DNA of 64,000 bases from Melampsora larici-populina 98AG31 (taxonomy: Eukaryota > Basidiomycota > Pucciniomycetes > Pucciniales > Melampsoraceae): positions 201,307 through 265,306 of the forward strand of contig NW_006768805.1 in NCBI RefSeq assembly GCF_000204055.1, in the 5' to 3' direction. The position numbers and the translations under genes were made by a program. Under the pieces are notes generated by a model that did not search any database, was not told where the DNA came from, and saw only the letters and a list, made by a program, of their open reading frames with translations. Each line of letters begins with the position of its first letter. Position 1 is the first letter of the stretch. This document shows positions 1-12,255 of this stretch, piece by piece.

Positions 1-2007
1 ACTGAGGACAGCTTAGCTCCAGCTAGAGCTGACGACTGTAGGCCCAGTCTTTAACTTGGAGTTTAGACTTCTTTAACTCCAAGTTGAAGACAACAACTGT
101 GGGATTCTGTGGTAGATTACTTAACTCCGGCTAAAAATCTTTAACTTTAGGTTAACTAACTCCAAATTTGACGCAAAAAATTGCGGATGATCTGATATCC
201 ACATATGTATCATCTTAGCAGCTCCAAAGTTCCAGTAGATGATTCAAACTGACTGACAAGGACTAAGTTGTTTAGAAACAACAAAAAAGCAAGGTACTTT
301 GGTTTGCACATTTCTGGTCACCAATCTGCACAATATTTAAATCACTATGCTTACTGCTTTGCCTATAGACAGGAACATCAGCATGATCATTTGATAATAA
401 AATCTGCACCACTGAATCATCCAAGGATTCCACACCTTTATTACAAAATTTCTCCACGGTCAATTCAAGGAGCACTTGGTAGCTCTCCAATAGATTTGTC
501 CAAAACCCTGCGGGCTTTGCAGCTGGGGAGTTTGGTACACAGTGCTTAAGGGATTTTGGCTTTTGTCAGTTTCAGCAAAAGTTTCAGTCAAGTACCAAAC
601 CTCCAAAGATTGCACAAGTCCTGTACAGGGACTCTTACTCTGTTACATGCAGCAGGACATAACATCCCACTCTCATCATGTCTGCAGAAAGCATCACAGG
701 GCTGATTTTGCATTGAAAGTGGTACCATGTTATGTACAATCCGACAAAGAATAACATAATTGAAGGGCTGATAAATTTAAGAGAATGGGAAGAGCAGAGA
801 CCAGAAAAACAAAATAAGGGTACTCAATTTCTGGAGTCACACAGCCAAAAAAACTGTTTGAGTCATAAGACTCCTTCAAGGGTGCAGATGCGGCCCCGCA
901 AGGGGCTTAGTCAAGCTGAGTAAACAGCCTGTATGGTTTACACCCCGTCTACAAAATCCTGAATGGGACAGTAGGGGTTGGGCAAAAAACCAACCAACCA
1001 GTTTTGCGCCTTTGAGAAGGGAGTCAAAGCAAGTCAAAGATGGTCGCAAACAACTGTGTGCAGGTTTCACAGACCTGTCGCTCTGCCAGGTCACTCAAAG
1101 TCAGTGTTTGGGTGTGAAGACAGGCCTTTTCAACTGAGCTGAGCTCCAAAAGAGCCTAGGTGGTAGGTGGCTCTGCTTTGTGAAAGGTGGAAAGACAATG
1201 TTTGGGTGGCTTGAGTGGCGCAAATTGCTCTTGTTTTTTGAATTGTTTGGGCTTTGGAATGATCAAGAACACAGCTCACCAGTTTACTTTTGGTGATTCT
1301 TTTGCAAAGCAAAGCAAACAACAAGTTTTTTTGTCGGCTTTGATATTGTTTTAGTGATTTTTCCTGAACAATCCTAAAAAATTGAATCACAACTCAATGG
1401 CACTCAGAAACTGTTTGGTCGGTTTTTTGCCCAACGGAATACACCACGGGGGTGTCCTGGCGGCCTTGGGGCTGTCAAGAAGACGAGTCTGAGGGCGGTC
1501 TATTTGTCTGCATTGATTGGCGGTCTACAGCTGGCCTGCTGAGCTTTTGCCTGCTGGGCGACTTAGCGCCTGGGCCGCAGGCGGCCAGGCAGGCGCATGC
1601 TGGCCGCTGTTAAACCGCCTCGCGACGGTCTAGGTCTAAAAAGTTCCAGAGCCTTCCGGGAATTGTCCAGGCCTGGGATGGGCGAGATCCCCTCGGGTCG
1701 CTCATGCGCCCGGTGAGATCCACTTGAGTCGCACTCAGCTGGGTCAATACGGATAGCTAGTCCACGCCAAAACATGGCAATGAATGCAATGGTAATAGGC
1801 TCAAGATGGGATTCTTGATGCGGCTCAATGCAGTTCAAGTAGTTATATAATTTCACTAATCAAGAGAAGAGATTTAAGAAGGAAACAACATGATTTTCAG
1901 TAAATTTGCGTAGCCATTCCATGGCTTTGTATCATGTGATTTTTTGTCATGACTCGCTATTCGTCAAGCGGTGCAAAGCTTCTTTGGAAAGCTTGTGCGC
2001 ATCCGTG
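1..2007. other. Gene-poor left edge, no supported gene
   Basis: I see no ORF with recognisable protein character here. The first ~250 bases carry short scattered repeats of an AACTCCAAGTT-like word. Positions ~1430-1750 are clearly more GC-rich than their surroundings, with many GGCGG/CCGCC words, and do not give a convincing protein in any frame. The stretch lies downstream of the minus-strand gene ending at 2008 and could be its 3' flank or an old repeat. Confidence 0.4.
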
Positions 2008-4560
2008 CCTACACCTGGCCGGTGGGGTTCAATGCGTTTTGAGCCTGAGCTGCGGCTTGAGCGGCGACTAGAGCCACGCAAGCCAATACGGCCTCCTCCA
2101 AAGGTAGATTGAAATTGACCTTCCTTGCCTTGAGGGCCGGAAAATAGTTTTTGCCATTAAAATGCTGGCAATCTTCATCAAAGATAATCTGATAGAAACC
2201 ATCAGACCAAGACAGTCAGTCATGCGAGAGAGTACCTTATTAACAAGGAGTGAATTCACTTACGCAGTAGAGTAGCTTTCATCCTTCCTTGCACGCAAAC
2301 TGGCTAATTGCTTATTGACGCAGCGCCAAATCAATTTGCTCCCTCTTCCCCCTTTCATTATGATTCGCTCAGCTTCACGGCGCTGCCAATCCACACCCAG
2401 AACATGACATAGATTGGGGTCAGCCGGGCATTAAATGTGAAGAACTTTGCTACCACATGAGAGGAAATTGTCATCACTTACAAGATAGGCAATTCATGCG
2501 CGCGTTGGTTGAGTGGTTGCCGCCCAGACAGCATCAACGTGACAGTTTGTACCCACAGTACCACATTGGGTAGCCACCTACGACCAAATATTGATCAGAA
2601 TGGTTACCAAAATGGAAGAACAATGCAAAGAAGACAAACACTGACTATTTGGACCAGCACCTGAAAGATGGTACCGCCTGGTCAACGGCTTCACCAAACT
2701 TACACTACACCAAATGTAATCTTTACCGGGCGGTAAAGAAAACTACTGACGTAGAAAAGTCTTGAGGCAACAGGAAGCAAGCTAAAATTCTGAACAAATA
2801 TGCACCTTGTTCCTAGATGTTGGGGTGTCATAATGAGTATTTTTTTGTATTTTACACGTAGATATTGGTTTATGTACTAACAATAAACGCTGAAAATCAT
2901 CAAAAACTCACATGTAACAATACCTGAAATTTGGGTCATGAGTATGAAGAAAATATTTTGTGGTCTAAAAACTTCAATAACTTTTGCAATTCTGCTCCAA
3001 ATATCTTGATTTTTGGTTCATTCAAAAGCTGAACTATTCTCCTTCACACTTCATAATGTTAGTAAGGTGCTATCTAGTCATTTAAACACTCTACATATGT
3101 TCAAACAGTTCTGCATGAATAGCTCTGTAGGATCTTTTTTAGACCAGCTACAGATGTGATGTCTCAATGAAAAATGTAGAGGAAAGGCTCACCTTTTTAA
3201 TGCACTTCAAATCGAGTGATTTGATTCAGAACTGCAAAAGTTATTGATGTTTGAAGATTCCAAAATCCTGTCTTCAAAGTCAAGGGCCAAATTTCAGGTA
3301 TTGTTACAGGTGGGTTTTTGATGATTCTCAGCCTTTATTGTTAGTACATGAACCAATATCTGCGTGTAAAATACAAAAAAATACTCGTCATGACGCCCCA
3401 ACATCTAGGAACAAGGTGCATATTTTTTCAGATTTTTAGCTCTCTTCCTGTTGCCTCAGGACTTTTCTATGTCAGTAGTTTTCTTTACCGCCCAGTAAAG
3501 ATGACATTTTGTGTAGTGTTAGGATTGTGAATACCTGTCAAAAGCGGCAGTAATACATCAGTTTCATCACGTTGGTCAACAAGCACACAACACTAGTACG
3601 CACCATGATGTGTAATTTCTCCCTAGCGTGCTTGCCGCAATATTTGATGGCAGAATAGTACTTCCTGGTTGCAAACACGTCATTGACTCCTTCATGCTGG
3701 GCAGGAAGATGTTTCGAAGTGAACCCCACACCTCTCTGGGCTACCTTCAACTACAAATTTAGCAAGTTTCAGACACATAATGTTACTTCACCTGACTTGT
3801 TGTGAGCTTACCTTAATCCCGTTGAACAACAAATTGGGAAGAACCCCTTCAACTTTGTTCTGGATTGCAGTGTACGCACTCAACGCAGGAGACATAACAA
3901 CCTCAAGGGCAATGGTATTCATGACGGGCTGAAAGGTATAAAAGGTTTCAGACTTCCACTTAACTGTGACTGAAAGAAACTGGCAACACACCACAAGAGC
4001 AGGACTAGCACTCCAACCTGTTTTGTCATTGGAGCTTGGGCTACCAAATCGTTCATTCCTGGCGGATTGTGGGGCATTGGCCAGAGCCTGCACCATTCCA
4101 GTCAAGGTAGCAGCAGACTCTGTCAGAGTGGCGATTTGCGACCGTAAGTTGGTGACCTCCTTCTGCATTCGGCCTTGCATGATTGTATGAGCCAAGTAAC
4201 GGTTAGTTTTGCCAAAAACCTTGACGATGAGGAGGCAAACAAAGATGCTTCAGCACATTTTCACAGTGAGTAGAGTGCGTATGAGAAAGAACTCACCTCA
4301 ACGTGCATCATTGCAAAACCAAGAGCCACCGCATCCAGCCCAGCGTGCTTAGCCATATCTTCAAAGGTCTTGAGGGTTGGGGCCGATAGGGGATTGTGGT
4401 ACAAAGCTTTATTGGGATGAACTTGAAAAGGGTCATTGGATCCATTGAAATTGTTGAGTTGTCATGAGGGACCCATCCAACCAGCTTGCGATTCGCCAGA
4501 GCCGCGCTGCTCAAAAAGTCCCGGGTCACCATGAGGTGATACCCCTTGTGGGGAAGTGAA
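2008..4560 (-). pseudogene. Unrecognised multi-exon gene, broken
   Basis: Minus-strand coding exons of a protein I do not recognise. Supported pieces, in order: ~4310-4560 (ends before a GTGAGT donor), ~4020-4195 (starts LAHTIMQGRMQKE), ~3810-3930 (ending LLFNGIK before GTAAGC), ~3600-3750 (LKVAQRGVGFTSKHLP, then a GTGCGT donor), ~2264-2440 (ADPNLCHVLGVDWQRRE) and a last exon ~2008-2215 ending in TAG. An 816-bp foldback element (2703-3518) sits inside an exon. Removing it and one TTA copy restores a frame reading NPKFGEAVDQ across the junction. The first exon also has an in-frame TGA near 4459-4463, where CGA (Arg) would keep the frame. No domain is evident. It could be a host gene family or a gene carried by an old transposon. 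Confidence 0.5.
2703..3518. mobile_element. 816-bp CACTA-ended foldback element (copy 1)
   Basis: Non-coding element with ends CACTACACCAAATG and its inverted counterpart ending TTTGTGTAGTG, flanked by a TTA duplication (2700-2702 and 3519-3521). The two arms are inverted copies of each other for at least ~270 bp from each end, and similarity then fades toward the centre, so the transcript could fold into a long hairpin. CACTA-type termini with 3-bp TSDs are the hallmark of the CACTA (CMC) superfamily, so this is probably a non-autonomous member. Copy 2 (60546-61361) has exactly the same length, and copy 3 begins at 63571. It interrupts an exon of the minus-strand gene 2008-4560. Confidence 0.85.
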
Positions 4561-4639
4561 TTGGTTGCCTTGGCACCTGGTTACATTCGACGCGCGTTGT
4601 GGTGATCAATTTATGGGATCAATTAAAAAATTCACAATT

Positions 4640-5390
4640 ACCAGTTTACCAGTTTATTAGCAGGATTCAGCAGGAAAGAAAATTCAAAATGAGGGTTTTT
4701 TTAGATCAATTGAAGCTCTTGTAGGCTTATGTATTGGTCATTAGGTTAAAATTACATCATTTTATTTCAAATTATTCATTAAGATCATTATAGTTTACTT
4801 ACAAACTCATTACAAAAAGAAAGAAAGAAAAACATAAGAAAAATTTGAAATTATAGGTACATAGGTTGGAAAATGGTTTTTAGGTTAATAAAAATAAAGT
4901 TATGGGTATTATGAGGTTAGAATATGAAAGAACAGCATTATATTATACTATGACAATATTAATCCTGAAGGTTGATAAGGAGAAACAGCAGTTATTAGGG
5001 AAAAGGCACTTTTTCGAAGTTGGTAAACAAGAGGTACACGTGTAGTTTGGTTATGTAATAGTGGTAGTGATGGAATTTAAGGTTGCCAAGAAGATTTTCC
5101 GGGGTTTTTAAGGTTATAGAGGATGATGTCATATTACATGAGCAAGAAAAAGAGAGTAGCAGCTGTGAAAAGTGGAGGAAATGGGTGAATTTCGTGGAAA
5201 ATGGAGGTTTTCAGCTAATTGCATATGTCAAATGACGTCAGAATAGGTTGGTAGATGGCCCATTCAACGCAGAAGAGTGGATTACATAATGTACAAACTT
5301 TAAGTCAATAGTAGCGGAGGTGTATGAAAAAAGTTATAAGGCAAATAAAGAATTGGTGTGAATCTCGAATTTACAGTCACAAGTCAACAT
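4640..5390. repeat. Diverged repeat block X1
   Basis: AT-rich non-coding block whose right half resembles 6300-7140 in order and wording. For example, both contain a 'cggagg...gaaaaa(a)gttataaggcaa' segment followed by 'gtgaat.tcgaattt'. Similarity is patchy, so the pair is old. It precedes block Y1 directly, and X plus Y may together be one long decayed LTR. Confidence 0.4.
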
Positions 5391-6235
5391 GTAATGCTCA
5401 AAACCTTAACTTCACAACTCAATATCTTACTCATCACTCATCAGAAGTAGGTCATGTAGGTGTCAGAAATGATCAGTAACACGTGGGCTACAAGATGCAC
5501 TTTAGTAATCAAAAATTGGAGCACATCTGAAAAAATTCGTAATCTCAAAAATTGGTTTTCAGCTAGTTTACAAGGAAAAAATCACCTGTATTCATCATAA
5601 GAAGTGCTGTACATCATATCATTGCGTCATTGATCACTTTTAGCTGTGAAAATTACATCATTTATTAGTAACAAAATCATTACATTGCGTCATCATAGGG
5701 ATTTTAGGGAATTTTGGGCGGATTTGATTGGTTTTGAGGTTGTTGACCATTGTAAAAGTTCTAGTACATTGTTATATATACTTTGAGAGGGTTTTTGGAC
5801 TGTTGTTACCCTTTTTTCTTTATCATTTACGCTGCCATTATTCTGTTTATCATCATAAACTTATTCTAATAGTACCTGGTCACTTAAATACGCCCTTTAT
5901 TACAGCTATAAAGAGAAATTTACTTTAGTATTATAGTCATAAAGACTTATTGGGAATAATATCAATCAGATATTGCTTATTTCTTTAGTTATCAATTGGG
6001 AATAACACTATAGCAGTGTTGATAGTAATACAAAGTGTGCTTTTGAAGTTAAAATACGTGTGAAGATACATTTCTCTGGTGCCTTATCAGTACTCAATAC
6101 AACAGAGTCTTTCCTGATTGTGTTGTTTTAGAAGAGCAGTCCTTAGACAACTTCTACTAGTCATTATATTAGTAGATTATCCTCTTCCAGCTCTGTATAA
6201 CCCTTGTTGGGTTATAAGTTCTACAGTGTTGATCA
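5390..6235. repeat. Diverged LTR-like block Y1
   Basis: Non-coding block homologous, at clearly reduced identity, to 10165-11030. Shared landmarks in the same order are CACCTGTATTCATCATAAGA, GAGGTTGTTGACCATT, GGAATAACACTATAGCAGTG and TATTAGTAGATTATCC, and both finish AGTTCTACA. A small inverted repeat (TATAACCC...GGGTTATA) lies just before the end. This looks like an old LTR whose mate is Y2. Confidence 0.45.
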
Positions 6236-6299
6236 TTACCTGAGTACGCTGTGGTGAGCAAGATCTCTACTTAAGCAAAAAAATTAAAAATTATTGGAA

Positions 6300-7140
6300 A
6301 ATTTGTATTTTTAGTCAAAGGCAAAGTTATTGTTGGAGTTATTAGTCATCAAGGGTCTCAAAGTTGATTTGTAATCTTCATTTCATTATCTTTCTAATCA
6401 TATATTTACATATTCATTTGATAAGAACATTTAAGAGAAAAGAAAAATTCGAAAAGATCAATAAAAATAGTATAAGAGTGAAAATTGAATTAAAAGAATT
6501 AGTAAGGAGGGATTGGCAGAAGGAGAACATTTAGTTTGGATCTTAACGGATGGAAACTGTTATGAAAAGAATGAAAGAAGAAGGATAACATTAGAAAAGT
6601 TGAAGGAAATTTCAAAAATATGGGTATGGAAGGTTGGAAAATAATTTTTAGGTTATTATTATAAGAGTTATTGGTTCAGGAAGGTTGTATTATAAAAGAG
6701 AGGTACAACATTAGTCATCAGCAACTTTAATCACGAGGATTGGTAAGGGAGGTGTGAAATTATTCAAGAAAGGGGTATTTTGAAAAAGGGTACTATGGTA
6801 TTAATTCCTGTGTAGTGATTTCATTGAAGGATTGATTGCGCCAAGGGTTTTTCAGAAGGATTTTATGGTTGTGTGGTTGATTGGAATGCTGTGGGATGAT
6901 CTTTTGATAGAAGAAAAATCATTATTAGACGTGAAAATGATCAAAATTCATCAAAAATGGAGATATTTAGTTTATTACATATGTCAAAACTTGTCAGAAT
7001 TGGGTGTGTAATAGTTCATTCGAAGCAAATTCATTGGTTTAATATTGTACAACCTTTAAATCATTAGTAACGGAGGAGTAGTGAAAAAGTTATAAGGCAA
7101 CAAAGAAACTGGAGTGAATTTCGAATTTGGTGGTTACATA
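6300..7140. repeat. Diverged repeat block X2
   Basis: Second copy of the X block (compare 4640-5390). It is AT-rich with no coding capacity seen. It breaks off near 7140, where the sequence changes to a short GC-rich inverted repeat (GGCGGGC...GCCCGCC at ~7157-7171). The Y sequence that follows X1 reappears only at ~10165, so about 3 kb may have been inserted here. Confidence 0.35.
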
Positions 7141-10065
7141 TAACACTAGAGTATAGGCGGGCAAGCCCGCCACAAAGTGTGTAAAAATTCAACATCACAG
7201 TTCATGTTCCTGTAAGCAAAAACTTGACAAAGTCCCTTGCCAAAGTATAATGCCCCTGTTGCACAGTCTGCTATATTGGTTACATATATTGCAATGTCAA
7301 TTACGTTAAAATATCCCACCAAACAAGGTATTACTGCACCTCAAGCGGAACATATGTGCTCAGTCTAGATTACAAGGAATATCAACACACATGATTTGTC
7401 AAGAACATGAAGTAAATTTTGAAAAACAGGGGTGTATATGAAATTGATTACCTGTGCCAGTCATCAAACTGATCACCTTCCATTGGTAGTTCCTAACATC
7501 CCAGTTTAGTTTTAACTCCAAGTTCTAAATCCTTTTACAAGCACAATTATTTCAAGTCTTATATGGACTCATGGCAGAACTTCAAATGTCACCTCCACTT
7601 TGAGTATTTGCAAAATATGTAAATAGAATTTGATTGTATTCTGATCTTTGGTACTTGCACTTGGAATTATACCTGTGCTCTTAGGTCTGGAATGAATCAA
7701 AACTATATCAATGATATCAAATTGTCATAGTTCAAAACATTCAGATTCGATAAATTCATCAAATTCCACACAAAACCAACAAAAATCTTCTGTTGAGACA
7801 GAGGAAAGTACATTTCAAGACCAATGGGGGAATAATCATCAATTGCTACAAGAGGATAAATGGAGGTCATACTCACGAAGACACTTGTCTATAAATATGG
7901 CCATGTTCAGGATCTTGTATATAGATTTATTCTCCATCTCATTATTGTTATGGATACACAGTGAACCTCATCGCTCTAACAGCAATGGCAGACAGATAGA
8001 GAGTCAAAAAAGAAAAGAACAAGAATTGTCTATGAAATCTCATGGTCTAGAAGAGAAAATCAAAAAGTCGTAATCAAGATATGTTGCCAAAAATGATACT
8101 AATTTGATACATTCAGATGAAAGTGAACTGAGTGTAAAGGCGGCACAGGCGGTGTGATCCCTTGGTGGAAAGCATGCTGACCAGAGAAATTGTATTCCAT
8201 TCAGCTGATAAATTAAATAATGATCTTGATCGAACTGCAGTGTCTCGATTTTAAGTTTTTCTCTATTGACCCTTTTAAATCAAGTTTCAATCTGTTACGG
8301 TTTTTGATATTATTGGAGATGAATAAACTGATGACTCTAATACATGAAACCTTTCTTAAATCAAGCTTGGCTTTGGGAGAGTGATATGAACAATTGCGGT
8401 TGACCTTGGGCCTGATCCTTGTTTCTTTTGGATTGAGTGCATTGTTTGACAGTTGGATCAGTTTTAGGTGTAGTTCAAGATGAGCTGGATGCGTAAAATC
8501 TAGAAATCAAGAAGCAAGCACAGGTCAAAATATCGACAAATCATCATTTTGTCTGACTGTTGACTTTTGACTGATACAAAGAGATAAATCACTAACCTTC
8601 ACCAAGGCTCATTGGTGTGTCTTTAGACAACTCAATGAGCCTGAGTACCCATGATAGTCCAATACAGTCCAAAATGTGATACAAAGTTTTCTAAGCCTTC
8701 ATAGAAGTTCAGAAAAGATGACCAGATCCCTCATCACAAATATATATGGAGAGTTAATTGAAACTTTTCTGAAAGATGCTGATAAAGATGCACCTTCTGA
8801 TGCTCAAAATTCAAGGGTGCGACGTGGACAAGCTGAAGGGTTACAATGGGTGATAGGATGGAAGCCAATTTCAGATGTGTCATTCACTATAATATAACAA
8901 ACGTGTTCGTGCTCAGAAGGAGTGTTGTAGGAAGTAGAGGCCCTACAAGCACTCCGCATCGACTTCGTACTCCTACTTTTCTCACAGAAGTCTGATGTCT
9001 GAGAGAGCGGCTGAGTGGCTGGCGAGATCTTCGGTAATTCATAGGAAGTTTGGTTTCTCCATGTTGGAGGACCTATATTCACGGTGGTGACCATTGTGAA
9101 TGTTTTCAAGTGGGGGACCCGTAGGTTCTATTGTCATCGTTTGATAAGAGCATTCATTAGAAGAGATAGATGGGAAAGATAATGAATGGGGAGGAACTCA
9201 ATGTTGAAATGGAAGTGGTAGGAGGAAAACAAAAAGCATGCTTTTGGAGGCTTTTAGATGATTGATCGAATTATAGATAGTTGTTAGAGAAGAGATGGAA
9301 AAGTAAAGATGATTCTTTGTAAGCAGCATTGCTTTTTGGCAAGGTTGCTTTTCCAAAATATGAAGGAGTGTGTGGCGAAATCGGAACAACATATGAATAG
9401 AAGATAGCAATAAATTGTGCGTAAATGTTCTGTTGGAACAGCACTACTTTTGAAGGTAGAGCTTTAGAAATTAGGGTGCATTTTGAAGGACAATAGAATG
9501 CAAGGAACATTTGAATGAACAGCTTAATTGAAGGGAGCAATCCGATGACGGTAGAAAGCTTAATTGCAGGGAGCAATCCGACGACGGTAGAACTTCTTTT
9601 GAAGAAAGAGTGCATTTCAAGAGAGTTGCTTTCAAGTAATACAATCAGGGTATTTCAAAAGCAGAGTCAGTGTTGTTTAAATCGAGGCTTTTAAAAAGCA
9701 ACAATAATTTTCGCAATCGATCTGTGTAAAAGAGCGGACGGACAAAAATATGCTTTTATTGTTTGCTTTTAGTGATATCCGTTGGGGTTGTGTTTAAAAA
9801 CAACAGAGAGGCGTATGGAAAGAAGTAGATCACGTTGTGTGTATATGCTTTTAAAAAGCCATAGTGCTTTTATGCTTTCGCAGATATAGTAATTATTTTT
9901 GAGATTGCTTTCAAAAATAACGGTTGGGCGTAGGCAAAGTCTGTAGGGAAGGAGAAAGGTATAAATATCTCATGGACTTCAGCACTGAGATTGTCCCTCA
10001 ACGCATTCTGCGGGTCCCTTTGGTCAAATGACCCTTGGATCACCCTTAAAGCAGATGTGTAACAC
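7141..10065. other. Unassigned stretch, possible decayed insertion
   Basis: No recognisable gene. Short ORFs such as 7711-8073 and 8676-8897 lack family features. A local tandem duplication (GGGAGCAATCCGA..GACGGTAGAA) lies at ~9534-9593. An inverted word pair (GGGACCCG at ~9114, CGGGTCCC at ~10011) might mark the ends of an old ~900-bp element, but I could not find flanking duplications. Several GCTTTTAAAAAGC-like palindromic words lie between them. Confidence 0.3.
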
Positions 10066-11030
10066 CCTCATAGCCTCGCGCCCTAAGCCGAATTCATAGC
10101 ATAAATGCTGGCTGAATTTGTTTAAGGGGGGTGCTTAGGGATTTAAGTTTATGTAATTTAGATGACAAAAGCTTATTTTCTCAATCTTTACAACTCAATA
10201 AATTATTCATCACACATCGGAAATAGGTCATATGGGGGTGATAAATGATCAGTATCACGAGGGCTATCAAATGAGCTATAGTAATCCAAAATTGAACAAC
10301 TTTACAAAAGATTTGTAATTCCAAAACGGATTTCAGCTATGAATATTAGGAAAAGATCACCTGTATTCATCATAAGAAGATCTGTTCATCATTTATTAAC
10401 ATCAATTGATCAAATTCACGCCTTAGCTCATTAAAAACAATAATATTCATGACATCATATGGTCACATTGGAGGAGTTCTGTTGATTTTTGACGGTTTTT
10501 GAAGGTTTTTTGGAGGTTGTTGACCATTATTGAGGATTGTTGGAGTGTTATATACTATTGTTAGGGAATTTACGTGGCTTTGTTCCCCTTTTTACTCATC
10601 TTATACTTTTGTCAGAGTGTTTTTAATCATCATTAAATTACTTTATCAGTACTAAGTTCACTAAATTGCCCCTTTATATCAAAGGAGAGATTTCGTTACG
10701 TGTGATAAGACTACAAGTCTTCTTTGGAATAACAATCTAATTGATTTTTGCTTTGCTAGTAATTAAAAGAGTGTTTTGTTGTGCTCAGATTGGAATAACA
10801 CTATAGCAGTGTTGAGGTTTCTTTATTTCTAAAAACTCACGGGAATAATACTTGACTTAAGTATTGAAAACAATTTCTCTGGTGCCTTATCCCAAAGAAT
10901 TCAGCAAAACCCCGTGTTGATTCTTTCAAAGAGGCAGTCTTAGGCAACTTCTACTAGTTGGTTATATTAGTAGATTATCCCTCTTTAAGCTCTGTAAAGC
11001 TCTTGTTGAGCTTTAAGTTCTACAACGCTC
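10066..11030. repeat. LTR-like block Y2
   Basis: Begins TGTAACACCCTC and ends AAGTTCTACA, giving TG...CA termini as in LTRs. It is homologous to Y1 (5390-6235) along most of its length. Directly after it comes a short leader and an ATG opening a short ORF (from ~11069), followed by a GTGAGT that could be a splice donor. This is consistent with an LTR retrotransposon whose body was then interrupted by the Ngaro-type element at 11363. No 5-bp TSD was identified, so it remains a candidate. Confidence 0.45.
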
Positions 11031-11362
11031 CAGCCCCCGCCATACTGAAGGATTGACGGGCACCCAGCATGTCAGGACGGCCTCCAGATGGACCTTCAAA
11101 TCCCAAACCTGTGAAATCAGACATGAGAATGGGTTCTCAGGTGAGTAGGATAAGACAACTTGCACCCATTCCATTTCTGAGGGCTCCGTGGTTTTTCAAC
11201 CCAAAAAGAGAAAGGCCGCATGGGGTAGAACCGTCACCTTGGCTTTGAGACGTTGGAAATGGGGTCTTGAAGAGATTGCCTGAAAATTGGTAATCATTCA
11301 ATGGATTGAACAGTGAATAACCCTAAACGAAAGAGAGACGGCAGGTATAAACACTCACTGAA
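11031..11362 (+). other. Possible leader/5' gag of an interrupted LTR element
   Basis: Short ORF starting at ~11069 (MSGRPPDGPSNPKP) that runs into a GTGAGT or ends shortly after. Nothing else is recognisable. The word ACTGAAGGATTGAC occurs at ~11044 and again at ~11357, exactly where the A1 repeat of the next element starts. This may reflect the recombination site used by the tyrosine-recombinase element. Confidence 0.3.
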
Positions 11363-11614
11363 GGATTGACACCGGTGGCCAAAGGCACGACGTCACCGGT
11401 GAGTTCCATCAAGACATATGACGCGGTGTATGACCACTACACAGGGCCGGGAAATACCCAGCCACACCACAAAGGAGAGGTGGTACAAACTGTGAAAATT
11501 TTCATCTTCACAGTTTCTGTACGCCTCAGAGCTCTCATACACCTCAGACTCGAATTCACAAATCTAAAGATTTCCGACTTCTATAAAAGAGATAACATCA
11601 TTTCATTTTCAAAA
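11363..11614 (+). repeat. A1 split direct repeat
   Basis: Left terminal repeat of the Ngaro-type element. It matches A2 (17504-17756) almost base for base over 252/253 bp; A2 has one extra base in GTATGA(G)CCACTAC. It contains two copies of the palindrome CACCGGTG. The match stops abruptly after TTTTCAAAA. Confidence 0.9.
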
Positions 11615-11648
11615 TATATCAATATTTAAAAGAGACAACAGAGAAATC

Positions 11649-12137
11649 ATGTCAAAAGAACAAAGCTCAACAGAAATTTTCAATAAAGACGTAGAAATGA
11701 TTTTATCAAAACATGAAAAAGAAAAAGAAAATCAAGAAGTAGGAAGTTCGACCAGAGGAAGAGGAAGAGGTAAATCAAACAGAAGTAGAGGAAGAGGTGG
11801 GAAAAGAGGAAAAGGCGGAGCAACAACGACACGACAAACGAGAAGCACGGTGAAAGGAAAAATCAGGGAACCTATAGAAGAACCTGAGGAAGAAGAAAAT
11901 GAAGAAGATAGTGCGTTAACGGACATAGACAAAGAAGAGACGAATAAAGAAGAGGTCAACGAAGGAGAAGAAGAGAGAAAGAAGGGAAAGGGTGAGAAGC
12001 TTACTGAGGATGAGGATGAAGAAGAGGACATCATCTCGTTAGGTAAGCCCAACAAGAATTCACTTGTCAAATTCAATTTTTCTTCTAGCTTGGTGGATGG
12101 TGGAATAACAACCACAGTTGAGTTCAGAAAAATGTAG
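11649..12137 (+). CDS. Gag-like N-terminal ORF of Ngaro-type element
   Basis: A 162-residue ORF starting ATG 35 bases after the A1 repeat. Residues ~35-60 are an Arg/Gly-rich basic patch (GRGRGKSNRSRGRGG), followed by a strongly acidic Glu-rich segment (~85-135). This is a nucleic-acid-binding, low-complexity composition typical of Gag-like proteins but without a named domain. It reads in frame 0. Subtracting the 209 bases of the MITE and its TSD puts the downstream gag-like frame (12572-13864) in the same register, so both may once have been one protein. Stops between them would then have to lie in an intron. Confidence 0.6.
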   Translation: MSKEQSSTEIFNKDVEMILSKHEKEKENQEVGSSTRGRGRGKSNRSRGRGGKRGKGGATTTRQTRSTVKGKIREPIEEPEEEENEEDSALTDIDKEETNKEEVNEGEEERKKGKGEKLTEDEDEEEDIISLGKPNKNSLVKFNFSSSLVDGGITTTVEFRKM

Positions 12138-12255
12138 CCACACGGGTGGAACATAATCGTGTGTTAAAAAGTGTCGTGTAAAGATCAAAAGAAGTCCTGA
12201 AGTCCTGAAGTCTTAAAGTCCTGTAAAATTATAAAAGAGTCGTATCTCAAAGCTT

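Noticed and set aside
1563..1856. GC-rich minus ORF (97 codons)
   Set aside because: Composition-driven open frame with no motif, splice signals or neighbouring exons in support.
9114..10018. Possible 900-bp element bounded by GGGACCCG/CGGGTCCC
   Set aside because: Only an 8-base inverted pair and no flanking duplication; insufficient to call.
11363..11614. A1 as an ordinary LTR with 17504-17756 as its mate
   Set aside because: No TG...CA ends, no 5-bp duplication, and the presence of B1/B2 and a tyrosine recombinase fits split direct repeats instead.
11732..12154. Minus-strand ORF rich in Ser/Phe/Pro
   Set aside because: It is the antisense shadow of the Arg/Gly/Glu-rich gag-like ORF; composition is explained by that.
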